Part shown: in pieces, positions 1 through 10,660 of the stretch
How positions within the stretch are numbered: the first letter of the stretch is position 1
Layout: every line of letters starts with the position of its first letter
Assembly (NCBI RefSeq): GCF_030547245.1
Contig: NZ_JAUOQT010000005.1
Location: 62,001-126,000 of the forward strand
Length of the DNA: 64,000 nt
Direction of reading: 5' to 3'
Origin: Oceanihabitans sp. 2_MG-2023
Lineage (GTDB): Bacteria > Bacteroidota > Bacteroidia > Flavobacteriales > Flavobacteriaceae
Position numbers and translations under genes: made by a program
Notes under the pieces: model-generated
Seen by the model: only the letters and a program-made list of their open reading frames with translations
The model's database searches: none
Told to the model about the DNA's origin: nothing

Positions 1-143
1 TCAATTAATATATTGTATTAAAAGGACTAATTCAAACATAATATAATAGTTGGTGGTTGTTTGAGTTTAACGTAGTTTATTGTTTTTTATTGTATTGATT
101 ATCAGGTTTTAACGTATTTTAACAATTGTTGTGTAAAAAAACA

Positions 144-173
144 AAAACCCAAAGCAATGACACCTTGGGTTTT
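144..173. terminator. Bidirectional hairpin terminator
   Basis: A 9-bp inverted repeat (AAAACCCAA at 144-152, TTGGGTTTT at 165-173) is followed by T-rich DNA on both strands. On the minus strand it lies about 70 bp past the stop of the TonB receptor gene and runs into a long T tract, so it probably ends that transcript. It could also serve a plus-strand gene to the left of the window. Confidence 0.6.
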
Positions 174-241
174 CTTATTTAATAACCATACATTAACACT
201 AACCATCAACTATTATGTTGGTTATTAAATTTATTTTTTTT

Positions 242-2651
<2,410 letters not shown>

Positions 2652-2700
2652 GTTTGTTAATAATAGTATAGACGACTACTTTTACATCTTGTTACCGTTT

Positions 2701-2726
2701 TTAACATTCGTTAACAAATTTTAACA
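2701..2726. promoter_or_regulatory. Three TTAAC repeats spaced exactly 10 bp
   Basis: TTAAC occurs at 2701, 2711 and 2721 (TGTTAA on the other strand), in helical phase, between the divergent TonB receptor and CoA-binding protein genes. A similar pair, TTTTAAC at 107 and 117, lies beyond the other end of the receptor gene. Phased direct repeats suggest a regulator site, but no regulator can be named. Confidence 0.35.
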
Positions 2727-2744
2727 TTATAAAACAAAAAGAAT

Positions 2745-3107
2745 ATGAATAAAAAAACATTGGTGTTTGGAGCTTCTTTAAAACCAGATAGATATTCTAA
2801 TATTGCATTACAAAAATTAGTAAACTATAAACACAAAACTGTTGCTTTTGGTTTACGAAAAGGAGAAGTAGCTGGAGTGATAATAGATACCCAATTAAAA
2901 TTATATAAAGACTTAGATACAGTGACCTTGTATATAAATCCGAAAAGACAAAAGGAATATTATATGCATATAATTTCTTTGCAACCTAAGCGAGTAGTTT
3001 TTAACCCAGGAACCGAAAATCCTGAGTTTTATTCTATTTTAAAAGAAAATAATATTGCTTTTGAAGAAGCTTGTACTTTGGTTTTACTTTCTACGAATCA
3101 ATACTAA
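2745..3107 (+). CDS. CoA-binding domain protein (CoA_binding_2, YccU-like)
   Basis: A 120-residue protein made of a single Rossmann-like CoA-binding domain. It starts with the beta-strand and turn TLVFGASLKPDRYSN and contains the family's helix-strand pattern, ending around FNPGTENPEF. Relatives bind CoA or a similar nucleotide; their biological role is not settled. It is divergent from the TonB receptor gene. Its last 24 bp overlap the 3' end of the converging sodium symporter gene, so the two transcripts are antisense at their ends. Start ATG follows an A-rich leader. Confidence 0.8.
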   Translation: MNKKTLVFGASLKPDRYSNIALQKLVNYKHKTVAFGLRKGEVAGVIIDTQLKLYKDLDTVTLYINPKRQKEYYMHIISLQPKRVVFNPGTENPEFYSILKENNIAFEEACTLVLLSTNQY

Positions 3108-4520
3108 TCCTATAAAGGTAAGTAGACCATTTAGAATTAAAATAAAGAACCCAAATTCGAATCCAAACCACTTTAAGCTATTCACACTAATTATGTAAGA
3201 TAAAATAGGAGAAAGTATAGCTATTATTGGTACAATTTTATCTTTTACTTGCCATTTAGTAAATAAACCAAAGGCATATAAACCTAAAAGAGGACCATAT
3301 GTATAACCCGCAAAAACAAAGAGTTTAGCAATTACACTTGCATCTTTAATTATATATTTAAAAGCAATTATTACTAAAATTAATATAAGAGATATTAATA
3401 TATGAATGCGTTTTCTAATTTGTACTTGTTTTTCTGGATTGTGTTTTTTTTCAATATCTAAAATATCAATACTAAAAGAAGTGGTTAAAGAAGTTAAAGC
3501 AGAATCTGCACTACTATAAGCTGCAGCAATTAATCCTAAAAGAAAAAAGGCAAAAACACCAATACTTAGATGATTTTTAGCAAGAATAGGAAATAAGTCA
3601 TCCTTATGTGCGTCTATACCATTTTGTTGCGCATAAACGGTTAGAAGTAGTCCTAAGCTTAAAAAGATGAAGTTTACAATAGTTAGTACAATTGTAAACC
3701 AAAACATGTTTTTTTGTGCATCTTTCAACGTTTTGCAAGTTAGGTTTTTTTGCATCATATCTTGGTCTAATCCTGTCATAACTATAGCAATAAAAGCACC
3801 AGATATAAATTGTTTCCAGAAGTAGTTTCCAGATTTAAAATCATCAAAAAAGAACGTTTTACTTAAGTCACTATCTAAAACAAACCCTAGAATATTTTGT
3901 CCTTCTAAATTCAAGGACTCACTAACAAAATATATGGCAACACCAACAGCTATAAGCATAAATAGAGTTTGTAAAGTATCTGTCCATACAATAGTTTTTA
4001 TTCCAGATTTAAAAGTATATAACCAAATTAAAAGCACTGTAATAGTAACGGTTTGCCAGAATTCAACCCCTAGTTCATCAAACAAAATAATTTGTAGAAC
4101 ATTAGCAACTAAAAACAATCTAAAACTAGCTCCAATAATTCTAGATATTATAAAAAAAGAAGCACCAGTTTTATAAGAATAGTTACCAAAACGTTCTTCT
4201 AAATAGGTGTAAATAGAGGTAAGGTTTAATCGATAGTATAAAGGAAGTAAAACAGTACCAATCACTAAATAACCTACAATATAACCTAAAACTACTTGCA
4301 TATAGCTAAATTGGGAAGCTTCAATCCATCCAGGAACAGAAATAAATGTTACACCAGAAAGCGAAGCACCTATCATACCAAAAGCAACAACATACCAAGG
4401 CGATTGTTTGTTTCCTTTAAAAAAGGCATCATTTCCAGACTTTTTACCAGTTAAATAAGAGATTATTATTAACACCCCAAAATAGGCTGCAATAAGTAAA
4501 ATAATTTGTGTAGCTGTCAT
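3084..4520 (-). CDS. Sodium:solute symporter family (SSS) transporter
   Basis: A 478-residue polytopic inner membrane protein with about 13 predicted transmembrane helices. Family features include the conserved N-terminal region with SGVTFISVPGW, the unwound-helix glycine-rich stretches, and ALTSLTTSFSIDI in the region of the sodium site. SSS proteins use the sodium gradient to import sugars, sialic acid, amino acids or vitamins; the substrate cannot be assigned here. Only 82 bp separate it from recR, which is divergently transcribed. Confidence 0.85.
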   Translation of the reverse strand: MTATQIILLIAAYFGVLIIISYLTGKKSGNDAFFKGNKQSPWYVVAFGMIGASLSGVTFISVPGWIEASQFSYMQVVLGYIVGYLVIGTVLLPLYYRLNLTSIYTYLEERFGNYSYKTGASFFIISRIIGASFRLFLVANVLQIILFDELGVEFWQTVTITVLLIWLYTFKSGIKTIVWTDTLQTLFMLIAVGVAIYFVSESLNLEGQNILGFVLDSDLSKTFFFDDFKSGNYFWKQFISGAFIAIVMTGLDQDMMQKNLTCKTLKDAQKNMFWFTIVLTIVNFIFLSLGLLLTVYAQQNGIDAHKDDLFPILAKNHLSIGVFAFFLLGLIAAAYSSADSALTSLTTSFSIDILDIEKKHNPEKQVQIRKRIHILISLILILVIIAFKYIIKDASVIAKLFVFAGYTYGPLLGLYAFGLFTKWQVKDKIVPIIAILSPILSYIISVNSLKWFGFEFGFFILILNGLLTFIGLVLIRRK

Positions 4521-4602
4521 AGATTATAATTAAAGTAGGCAAAATACAAATTACTTTAAAAGATACTCAAACAAGTTGATAATAAATATTAAATTCGCAA
4601 CC

Positions 4603-5220
4603 ATGGAATTTTCTTCAAAACTATTAGAAAGCGCAGTAAACGAAATGTCACAATTACCAGGAATAGGTAAGCGTACGGCATTACGTCTGGTTTTGCATTT
4701 GCTAAGACAACCAGAAGAACAGACTTTAAAACTATCCAAAGCTTTAGAGAATATGCGTTCTCATATTAAGTTTTGTACATCTTGTCACAATATTAGTGAT
4801 GTGGATTTGTGCGAAATTTGCGCAAATCCACATAGAAATCAAGAATTAATTTGTGTTGTAGAAGACGTAAAAGACGTTATGGCAATAGAAAACACAAGTT
4901 CTTTTAGAGGATTATATCACGTATTAGGCGGGAAAATTTCGCCAATGGATGGTGTTGGTCCACACGATTTAAATGTTACCTCTTTAGTAGAAAAAGTGAA
5001 ATTAGGTCAAGTAAAAGAACTTATTTTTGCCTTAAGCTCTACTATGGAAGGCGATACCACCAATTTTTATATTTTTAAGCAAATTCAAGATTACAACATA
5101 ATAACCTCTACAATTGCAAGAGGAATTTCAGTTGGTGATGAATTAGAATATGCCGACGAAATCACATTAGGAAGAAGTATTATTAATAGAATACCTTTTG
5201 AAACTTCTTTAAAATCTTAA
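4603..5220 (+). CDS. recR: Recombination mediator RecR
   Basis: A 205-residue protein of normal RecR length. It has the helix-hairpin-helix [12 protein letters not shown], the four-cysteine zinc finger [16 protein letters not shown], and a Toprim domain beginning [11 protein letters not shown]. RecR acts with RecO (and RecF) to load RecA on SSB-coated gaps. I chose ATG 4603 over an in-frame TTG nine codons upstream because MEFSSKL matches the usual start of the family and a near-consensus -7 box (TAAATTCG, 4590-4597) lies just before it, which would place the upstream TTG outside the transcript. Confidence 0.95.
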   Translation: MEFSSKLLESAVNEMSQLPGIGKRTALRLVLHLLRQPEEQTLKLSKALENMRSHIKFCTSCHNISDVDLCEICANPHRNQELICVVEDVKDVMAIENTSSFRGLYHVLGGKISPMDGVGPHDLNVTSLVEKVKLGQVKELIFALSSTMEGDTTNFYIFKQIQDYNIITSTIARGISVGDELEYADEITLGRSIINRIPFETSLKS

Positions 5221-5229
5221 ATACTTTAT

Positions 5230-6327
5230 TTGAAACTTTCTATAATCATATTAAATTATAATGTTCGCTACTTTTTAGACTTATGCCTACAAAGTGTGCA
5301 AGCTGCTATTGCAAATTTAGACGCAGAAATTATTGTGGTAGATAATAATTCGCCAGACGATAGCTGTGTTATGATAAAGCAAAAATATCCCAATATAAAA
5401 CTGATTGAAAATAAAGAGAATTCCGGATTTTCCACTGGTAATAATATTGGAGTTGCTCAAGCTAAAGGTGAATATATTTGTATATTAAATCCAGATACAG
5501 TTGTTGCTGAAGATACTTTTATAAAGATTTTAAGTTTTGCCGAAAAACAAGAGAAGTTAGGAGCAATTGCGTGTAAATTAATTGATGGAAGTGGAAATTT
5601 TCTTCCAGAAAGTAAGCGTAATATTCCTGTGGTAAAAGTAGCTTTTCAAAAAATGATTGGAAACGCTAAAAACTACTATTCTAACCATTTAAAAGAAGAT
5701 GAAATTGGAAAAATAGATATTCTTGTTGGTGCTTTTATGTTTATGAAACGTAATGTTTATGATGAAGTAAAAGGTTTTGATCAAGACTATTTTATGTATG
5801 GTGAAGATGTCGACTTGTCGTATAAAATTTTAAAAGCAGGCTATCAAAATTATTATTTTGGCGAAACGACAGTTATACATTATAAAGGAGAAAGCACATT
5901 AAAAGATGCCGAATATGCAAAACGCTTTTATGGAGCAATGCAGATTTTTTATGAAAAACATTTTAAAAGCAATATCCTTTTCGATGCTTTAGTGTGGTTC
6001 GGAATTCAGTTTGCCATACGTTTTAGAAAAGCACCTCCTATAGAACCCAAAGCAGTAAGTAGTTATGCTTTTTTTTCTTATACTAAAGATCCAGGTTTTA
6101 TAAAAAACTTGCCATTTGAAGCATCTCAAATTACAGAGGTAAAAGATGTTAGGCCAAATGCAGAAGTAATTTTTGATGCCAATACAATGCATTACAATGA
6201 AATTATTAAGCATCTATTAGAATTACAAAAAAATAATACACATACATTTAAAATTATTCCGAAAAGTTCTAATTTTATCATCGGAAGTAACGACTCGCAA
6301 AACCGAGGAGAGATTCTTCATTTTTAA
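5230..6327 (+). CDS. Family 2 glycosyltransferase (rhamnosyltransferase-like)
   Basis: A 365-residue inverting GT-A glycosyltransferase. The N-terminal strand SIIILNYNVRYFLDLCLQSV and NPDT (metal/nucleotide-sugar region) are followed by GAFMFMKRNVYDEVKGFDQ and YGEDVDLSYK, typical of GT2 enzymes that make cell-surface polysaccharides. No start ATG is available: the only plausible start is TTG at 5230, nine bases after the recR stop, so it is probably co-transcribed with recR. A C-terminal extension of roughly 100 residues is of unknown role. Donor and acceptor are unknown. Confidence 0.85.
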   Translation: MKLSIIILNYNVRYFLDLCLQSVQAAIANLDAEIIVVDNNSPDDSCVMIKQKYPNIKLIENKENSGFSTGNNIGVAQAKGEYICILNPDTVVAEDTFIKILSFAEKQEKLGAIACKLIDGSGNFLPESKRNIPVVKVAFQKMIGNAKNYYSNHLKEDEIGKIDILVGAFMFMKRNVYDEVKGFDQDYFMYGEDVDLSYKILKAGYQNYYFGETTVIHYKGESTLKDAEYAKRFYGAMQIFYEKHFKSNILFDALVWFGIQFAIRFRKAPPIEPKAVSSYAFFSYTKDPGFIKNLPFEASQITEVKDVRPNAEVIFDANTMHYNEIIKHLLELQKNNTHTFKIIPKSSNFIIGSNDSQNRGEILHF

Positions 6328-6362
6328 ATAAAAACACACTTTGTTAAATCTTAGTGAATAAT

Positions 6363-6383
6363 GAACGAAATCGTTCTTTTTTT
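6363..6383 (+). terminator. Intrinsic terminator after the glycosyltransferase gene
   Basis: A 6-bp stem (GAACGA / TCGTTC) with a two-base loop is followed by seven T residues. It lies 36 bp past the stop codon and immediately before the -7 box of the next gene. Confidence 0.6.
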
Positions 6384-6385
6384 AT

Positions 6386-6393
6386 TAATTTTG
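6386..6393 (+). promoter_or_regulatory. Bacteroidota -7 promoter box for the E2 gene
   Basis: TAATTTTG matches the Bacteroidota primary sigma -7 consensus TAnnTTTG and lies 37 bp before the ATG of the dihydrolipoamide acyltransferase gene. Confidence 0.55.
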
Positions 6394-6430
6394 CAAAACA
6401 AAAATAAAAACTAAGGCTTACGTTATAGAT

Positions 6431-7762
6431 ATGGCAAAATTTGAACTGAAATTACCTAAGATGGGAGAGAGTGTTGCAGAAGCAACAATTACCTCATGGC
6501 TAAAACAAGTTGGAGAAACTATTGAAGAAGATGAAGCGATTTTAGAAATAGCTACAGATAAAGTAGATAGCGAAGTGCCAAGTGAAGTAGATGGCGTTTT
6601 GGTTGAAATATTGTTTAATGTAGACGATGTTGTACAAGTAGGTCAAACCATTGCTATTATTGAAACAGATGCTAATAATACTGTTACTACTTCTGCTCCA
6701 AAAGTTGAAGAGGTAAAACCAGAAACTCCAGTAGAATCAGTAGAAAAAGTAGCGCAAACGGTTGTAGCAGCAAAAGAAACTACTGCTCCTGTAATTTCTA
6801 GTGGCGAACGTTTTTATTCTCCTTTAGTAAAAAATATAGCAAAGAAAGAAGGAATAACGCAAGCAGAGTTAGATACACTTCCAGGAACAGGAAAGGAAGG
6901 TCGTGTTACCAAGAATGATATTTTAAATTACTTAAAAAATAAAGGTGCGCAACAAAGCACAAAAGCTTCACCTACACAAGATATTAATGCTGTTAAAGCT
7001 ACAAATACAACTGCAAAACCAAAAGCAGAGGTAGCTCCTGCAGTAGTAAGTGGTGAAGATGAGATTATTGAAATGACAAGAATGGGCAAATTAATTGCGC
7101 ATCACATGGTAGAGTCTGTGCAAAAAAGCGCACATGTACAAAGTTTTATTGAAGCAGATGTAACTAAAATTTGGAATTGGAGAAAGAAAGTAAAAGACGA
7201 TTTCATGAAACGTGAAGGAGAAAATTTAACTTTCACACCAATTTTTATGGAGGCGGTAGCAAAAGCACTTCGCGATTTTCCTATGCTTAATATTTCGTTA
7301 CAAGGAGATACTATTATTAAAAAGAAAAATATTAACCTTGGTATGGCAGCAGCTTTACCAGATGGAAACTTAATAGTTCCTGTTATTAAAAATGCAGACC
7401 AATTAAATCTAGTTGGTATGACAAAACAGGTAAATAGTTTGGCTAATAAAGCTCGCGAAAACAAATTGAAACCAGACGATATCCAAGGAGGAACTTATAC
7501 TGTAACGAATGTTGGTACCTTTGGTAGTATTATGGGGACTCCTATAATTAATCAACCTCAAGTAGGTATTCTTGCTTTAGGAGCAATACGTAAAATGCCT
7601 GCAGTTATAGAAACTCCAGAAGGAGATTTTATTGGTATACGTTACAAAATGATAATGTCTCACTCTTATGACCACAGAGTTGTAAATGGAGCACTTGGCG
7701 GACAGTTTGTAAAAGCTGTTAAAGATTATCTAGAGGCTTGGGACAGCAATAGGGAAATATAA
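6431..7762 (+). CDS. 2-oxo acid dehydrogenase E2 (dihydrolipoamide acyltransferase)
   Basis: A 443-residue E2 component. Residues 3-76 are a lipoyl domain with the modified lysine at K44 (ATDKVDSE). Residues 132-172 are a peripheral subunit-binding domain (SPLVKNIAKKEGI to DILNYL). Residues 213-440 are the trimeric catalytic acyltransferase domain. The active-site motif reads HRVVNG (H415 to G420) where most E2s have HRxxDG, so the catalytic Asp is Asn. It most resembles the branched-chain or generic 2-oxoacid E2 of Bacteroidota, which usually works with a fused E1 encoded elsewhere. No E1 or E3 gene is adjacent. It has its own promoter and a strong terminator. Confidence 0.9.
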   Translation: MAKFELKLPKMGESVAEATITSWLKQVGETIEEDEAILEIATDKVDSEVPSEVDGVLVEILFNVDDVVQVGQTIAIIETDANNTVTTSAPKVEEVKPETPVESVEKVAQTVVAAKETTAPVISSGERFYSPLVKNIAKKEGITQAELDTLPGTGKEGRVTKNDILNYLKNKGAQQSTKASPTQDINAVKATNTTAKPKAEVAPAVVSGEDEIIEMTRMGKLIAHHMVESVQKSAHVQSFIEADVTKIWNWRKKVKDDFMKREGENLTFTPIFMEAVAKALRDFPMLNISLQGDTIIKKKNINLGMAAALPDGNLIVPVIKNADQLNLVGMTKQVNSLANKARENKLKPDDIQGGTYTVTNVGTFGSIMGTPIINQPQVGILALGAIRKMPAVIETPEGDFIGIRYKMIMSHSYDHRVVNGALGGQFVKAVKDYLEAWDSNREI

Positions 7763-7790
7763 TTTCTGTAAAGAAGGAAATCTTAAGAAT

Positions 7791-7824
7791 AAAAAAAAGC
7801 ACCATTTTAAATGGTGCTTTTTTT
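7791..7824. terminator. Strong bidirectional terminator
   Basis: A nearly perfect palindrome, AAAAGCACCATTT paired with AAATGGTGCTTTT, has A tracts on the left and T tracts on the right. It sits between the convergent E2 gene and the exported glutaredoxin-like gene and can end both transcripts. Confidence 0.85.
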
Positions 7825-7840
7825 ATAATAATGCGACTTG

Positions 7841-8473
7841 TTAATAATGCGCTTGTAAGGTTTTAATTAATTCTTTTTGGGTTTTTATATTGGTGTAAAG
7901 GGAATCATCGATTTTTAAAACAGGAACCGTCGCTTTACTTTTTAGATCCTTCTTTTTAAACTCTTTAAGTAAACCTATTAAATAGGTCGAATCTTGATCA
8001 ATATTTATTTCTTGATAATTTATTTTATTATCACTTAAAGTGCTTTTAGTTTGATTACATAACAAACAGTTTTCTTTAGTAAATAAAGTAACCGTTTTAG
8101 CGGTTAGCGCATCGTCAATTTTAAAATCTAAACCAATGTCATCTTTTTGCATGGTAATTTCATAGCTAACTTCATTAACAACCAAAGTGTAATTGTATTT
8201 AGATTCCTCATTAACAAGTTTAACTAATGTAATCATTCTTACTTTAGAGTTTGCAGGAATCGTTTTAATAATTGGTCTTGCGCTACTTCGTCTATAGCCA
8301 GTTGCATCTACTTTTAAAAACACATCATAAGAAATGTCATTGGTGTTTACAGCAAAAAGTTCTACGCGTTTTCCTGTACTTTTTTCTTCAATACGAACAA
8401 ACTCATGGTCGTTTTGTGCTATTGTAGGTATGGTAAATAATAGTATAAAAATACTTAAAAATAGAAATTTCAT
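7841..8473 (-). CDS. Exported glutaredoxin/thioredoxin-like protein, copy 1
   Basis: A 210-residue protein with a signal peptide (1-20, ending IAQ). An all-beta-looking N-terminal domain (about 24-120) is followed by a glutaredoxin-like domain beginning TVTLFTKENC with the redox pair C136-LL-C139 and a later cis-Pro context TVPVLKID. It is a paralogue of the gene just upstream (8483-9106): both share the order of domains and phrases such as IPANSKV/VPANSEV and VNEV/VNEI. The two lie head to tail, 9 bp apart, so form an operon. It is presumably periplasmic; a thiol-redox role is inferred from CxxC only. I do not recognise the N-terminal domain. Confidence 0.7.
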   Translation of the reverse strand: MKFLFLSIFILLFTIPTIAQNDHEFVRIEEKSTGKRVELFAVNTNDISYDVFLKVDATGYRRSSARPIIKTIPANSKVRMITLVKLVNEESKYNYTLVVNEVSYEITMQKDDIGLDFKIDDALTAKTVTLFTKENCLLCNQTKSTLSDNKINYQEINIDQDSTYLIGLLKEFKKKDLKSKATVPVLKIDDSLYTNIKTQKELIKTLQAHY

Positions 8474-8482
8474 TATTTGTAA

Positions 8483-9106
8483 TTAAAAGTGATTTTTTAA
8501 AGCCTTAATAAGTTTGTCTCTGCTTTCTAGTCTATTGTATATGGAATCTTCAATTTCTATAATAGGAACAAGAGAAGTCTTGTCGTTCTTTCTATTTAGA
8601 AGCTCTTGCTGTATTTTTTGGTAATACTCTTTGTCTTCATCAATATTATAAATAGTATGTACAATATTATTGTCACTAAATAATTGAATTGTATTATCAC
8701 ATAAATCGCAGTAGTCTTTCACAAAAACAATAACAGGTTTGTTTTTTTTGCTTTCCTCAAAAGTAAAATCAATAGCGTTGGCTATCTTTTCTTTATCATG
8801 TCCAATTTCATTAACAATCATACCAAAACTAAGGTTAGACTCGTCCGATATTTTAATTAAAGAAGCCATTTTTACTTCAGAGTTTGCAGGCACTATTTTT
8901 GTAACTGCATTTTGAGCTATTTTTCTATACCCAGCGGCATTAATTTTTATAAAAACTTCATAGTCTGTAGCGCTAGAATTAACAGCATAAACAGCAACGT
9001 GTTTCCCTTTTTCTTTCTTTTCAATAGAAATATGAGCATGGTTATTTTGTGCAAAACTTGATGCAGACACAAAAAAAAGTAAAAAATAAAAAGTAATTTT
9101 TTTCAT
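8483..9106 (-). CDS. Exported glutaredoxin/thioredoxin-like protein, copy 2
   Basis: A 207-residue paralogue of the 7841-8473 product and first gene of the pair. Signal peptide 1-20 (SSFAQ). The N-terminal domain contains HISIEKKEKGKHVAVYAVN, equivalent to the copy-1 segment around residue 25. The C-terminal glutaredoxin-like domain has C133-DL-C136 in VIVFVKDYCDLCD and LVPIIEIEDS as the cis-Pro strand. The active-site dipeptide differs (DL against LL), so the two proteins may differ in redox potential or partner. Periplasmic location is inferred. Confidence 0.7.
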   Translation of the reverse strand: MKKITFYFLLFFVSASSFAQNNHAHISIEKKEKGKHVAVYAVNSSATDYEVFIKINAAGYRKIAQNAVTKIVPANSEVKMASLIKISDESNLSFGMIVNEIGHDKEKIANAIDFTFEESKKNKPVIVFVKDYCDLCDNTIQLFSDNNIVHTIYNIDEDKEYYQKIQQELLNRKNDKTSLVPIIEIEDSIYNRLESRDKLIKALKNHF

Positions 9107-9148
9107 TATTAGTTATAGATTTAAAAATAAGATAAATATAATAAAAAG

Positions 9149-9156
9149 TATATTTG
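9149..9156 (+). promoter_or_regulatory. Bacteroidota -7 promoter box for the exonuclease gene
   Basis: TATATTTG matches the TAnnTTTG consensus, 19 bp before the exonuclease ATG. Confidence 0.6.
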
Positions 9157-9175
9157 CATAAACCATTCCAAACTA

Positions 9176-9952
9176 ATGAATTTAAATTTAATAAAACCAA
9201 TTTGTTTCTTCGACTTAGAAACTACAGGAATAAATATTTCAAAGGATAGAATAGTAGAAATTTCTATTTTAAAAGTTTTTCCCGATGGAAAGCAAGAAAG
9301 TAAAACCTGGAAAGTAAATCCAGAAATGCATATTCCAGAAGAAGTGACCTTGATTCATGGTATTTCTAACGAAGATGTTGCAGATAAACCAACCTTTAAG
9401 GAACTAGCAAAAGAAATTCATAACGTCATTAAAGATGCCGATTTAGGAGGCTTTAACTCCAACCGTTTTGATATTCCACTTTTAGCAGAAGAAATGCTAC
9501 GTGCAGATGTAGATTTCGATATGAAAAATAGAGTATCTATAGATGTACAAACCATTTTTCATAAAATGGAACAACGTACATTGGTAGCGGCATATAAATT
9601 TTACTGCGATAAAGATTTAACAGATGCACATAGTGCAGAAGCAGATACCAATGCAACCTTCGAAGTATTAAAAGCACAAATAGAGAAATACGATACCTTA
9701 GAAAATGACACCAAGTTCCTAGCCGAATTTAGCTCTCGAAAAAAGTTTGCTGATTTTGCAGGATTTATTAATTTTAATAAAAATGGAGAAGAATGTTTTT
9801 CTTTTGGTAAGCATAAAACTAAGCGTGTTGTAGATGTGTTAAATGACGAGCCAGGTTATTTTGGTTGGTTATTAAATGCCGACTTTCCTTTATATACTAA
9901 AAAAGTATTAACAGCTATAAAATTGCGATCATTTAATAATAAATTGGGTTAG
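9176..9952 (+). CDS. DEDDh 3'-5' exonuclease with a C-terminal DUF3820-like module
   Basis: A 258-residue protein. Residues 7-170 are a DnaQ-type exonuclease with all five catalytic residues visible: D13 and E15 in FFDLETTG, D99 in SNRFDIPLL, H152 and D157 in AHSAEAD. Residues about 205-258 form a small extra module (FSFGKHKTKRVVDV, PGYFGWLL, FPLYTKKVL) that resembles the stand-alone DUF3820 protein at 27100-27336. The family includes the DNA polymerase III epsilon proofreading subunit and repair exonucleases; the extra C-terminal module points to a repair or RNA-processing exonuclease rather than epsilon itself. Transcribed alone. Confidence 0.85.
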   Translation: MNLNLIKPICFFDLETTGINISKDRIVEISILKVFPDGKQESKTWKVNPEMHIPEEVTLIHGISNEDVADKPTFKELAKEIHNVIKDADLGGFNSNRFDIPLLAEEMLRADVDFDMKNRVSIDVQTIFHKMEQRTLVAAYKFYCDKDLTDAHSAEADTNATFEVLKAQIEKYDTLENDTKFLAEFSSRKKFADFAGFINFNKNGEECFSFGKHKTKRVVDVLNDEPGYFGWLLNADFPLYTKKVLTAIKLRSFNNKLG

Positions 9953-10010
9953 AACTTAATACTTTTTACCTTTACTAAATAAGGAAACCTGATACATTGA
10001 AGCCATAATG

Positions 10011-10028
10011 TTTTCGCTTTCGCGGAAA
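10011..10028 (+). repeat. Start-proximal hairpin before the FAH-family gene
   Basis: A 7-bp stem (TTTTCGC with GCGGAAA, one G-T pair) closed by the loop TTTC lies 20 bp before the next start codon. Related hairpins precede rimO, the LysM gene and yidC. Confidence 0.5.
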
Positions 10029-10048
10029 CTAAAAATTATAAATTCGAA

Positions 10049-10660
10049 ATGAAAATAATCTGCATAGGAAGAAATTACACAGATCACATTAAAGAATTAG
10101 AAAACGAAAAGCCAACAGATCCAGTTGTGTTTTTAAAACCAGATACAGCGATTCTATTAAAAAAGCAACCGTTTTTTATTCCAGACTTTTCACAGGATGT
10201 GCATTATGAAGTTGAAATTCTAGTGAAAATTAATAAAGTTGGTAAGCATATTCAAAAAAAGTTTGCACATAAATATTATGACCAAATCGGATTAGGAATA
10301 GACTTTACTGCAAGAGATTTGCAAGCAAAACTAAAAGAAAAAGGTTTGCCTTGGGAAAAAGCAAAATCCTTTGATGGAGCAGCGGTAGTTAGTAATTGGA
10401 TAGAAAAAGCAGAGTTTCCAGATGTAGATAATTTAAATTTTTCGCTTCAAAAAAATGAAACCATTGTACAGCAAGGAAATACAAGCCTTATGCTATGGAA
10501 AATTGATGAAATTATAGAATATGTATCAAAATATTTTACTTTAAAGATTGGAGATATTATATTTACGGGAACTCCAGCAGGAGTTGGCAAGGTCGTTGCA
10601 AACGATAAACTAGTAGGAAGTATAGAAAATAAGCAAATGTTTTCAATAACAGTAAAATAA
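10049..10660 (+). CDS. Fumarylacetoacetate hydrolase (FAH) family protein
   Basis: A 203-residue single-domain FAH-fold enzyme. The family signature is visible: IGRNYTDHIKELEN near the N-terminus, PVVFLKPDTAIL, the metal-ligand strand HYEVEILVKI, and FTGTPAGVG near the C-terminus. Members are metal-dependent hydrolases, decarboxylases or isomerases acting on 2-oxo or acylpyruvate substrates (for example acylpyruvase or oxaloacetate decarboxylase); which one cannot be told here. Its TAA is followed directly by the ATG of the HPt gene, so FAH, HPt and cinA are one operon. Confidence 0.85.
   Translation: MKIICIGRNYTDHIKELENEKPTDPVVFLKPDTAILLKKQPFFIPDFSQDVHYEVEILVKINKVGKHIQKKFAHKYYDQIGLGIDFTARDLQAKLKEKGLPWEKAKSFDGAAVVSNWIEKAEFPDVDNLNFSLQKNETIVQQGNTSLMLWKIDEIIEYVSKYFTLKIGDIIFTGTPAGVGKVVANDKLVGSIENKQMFSITVK

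Noticed and set aside
4576-4602. Longer recR start at an in-frame TTG
   Set aside because: The -7-like box TAAATTCG lies within this extension and the ATG at 4603 gives the expected RecR N-terminus.
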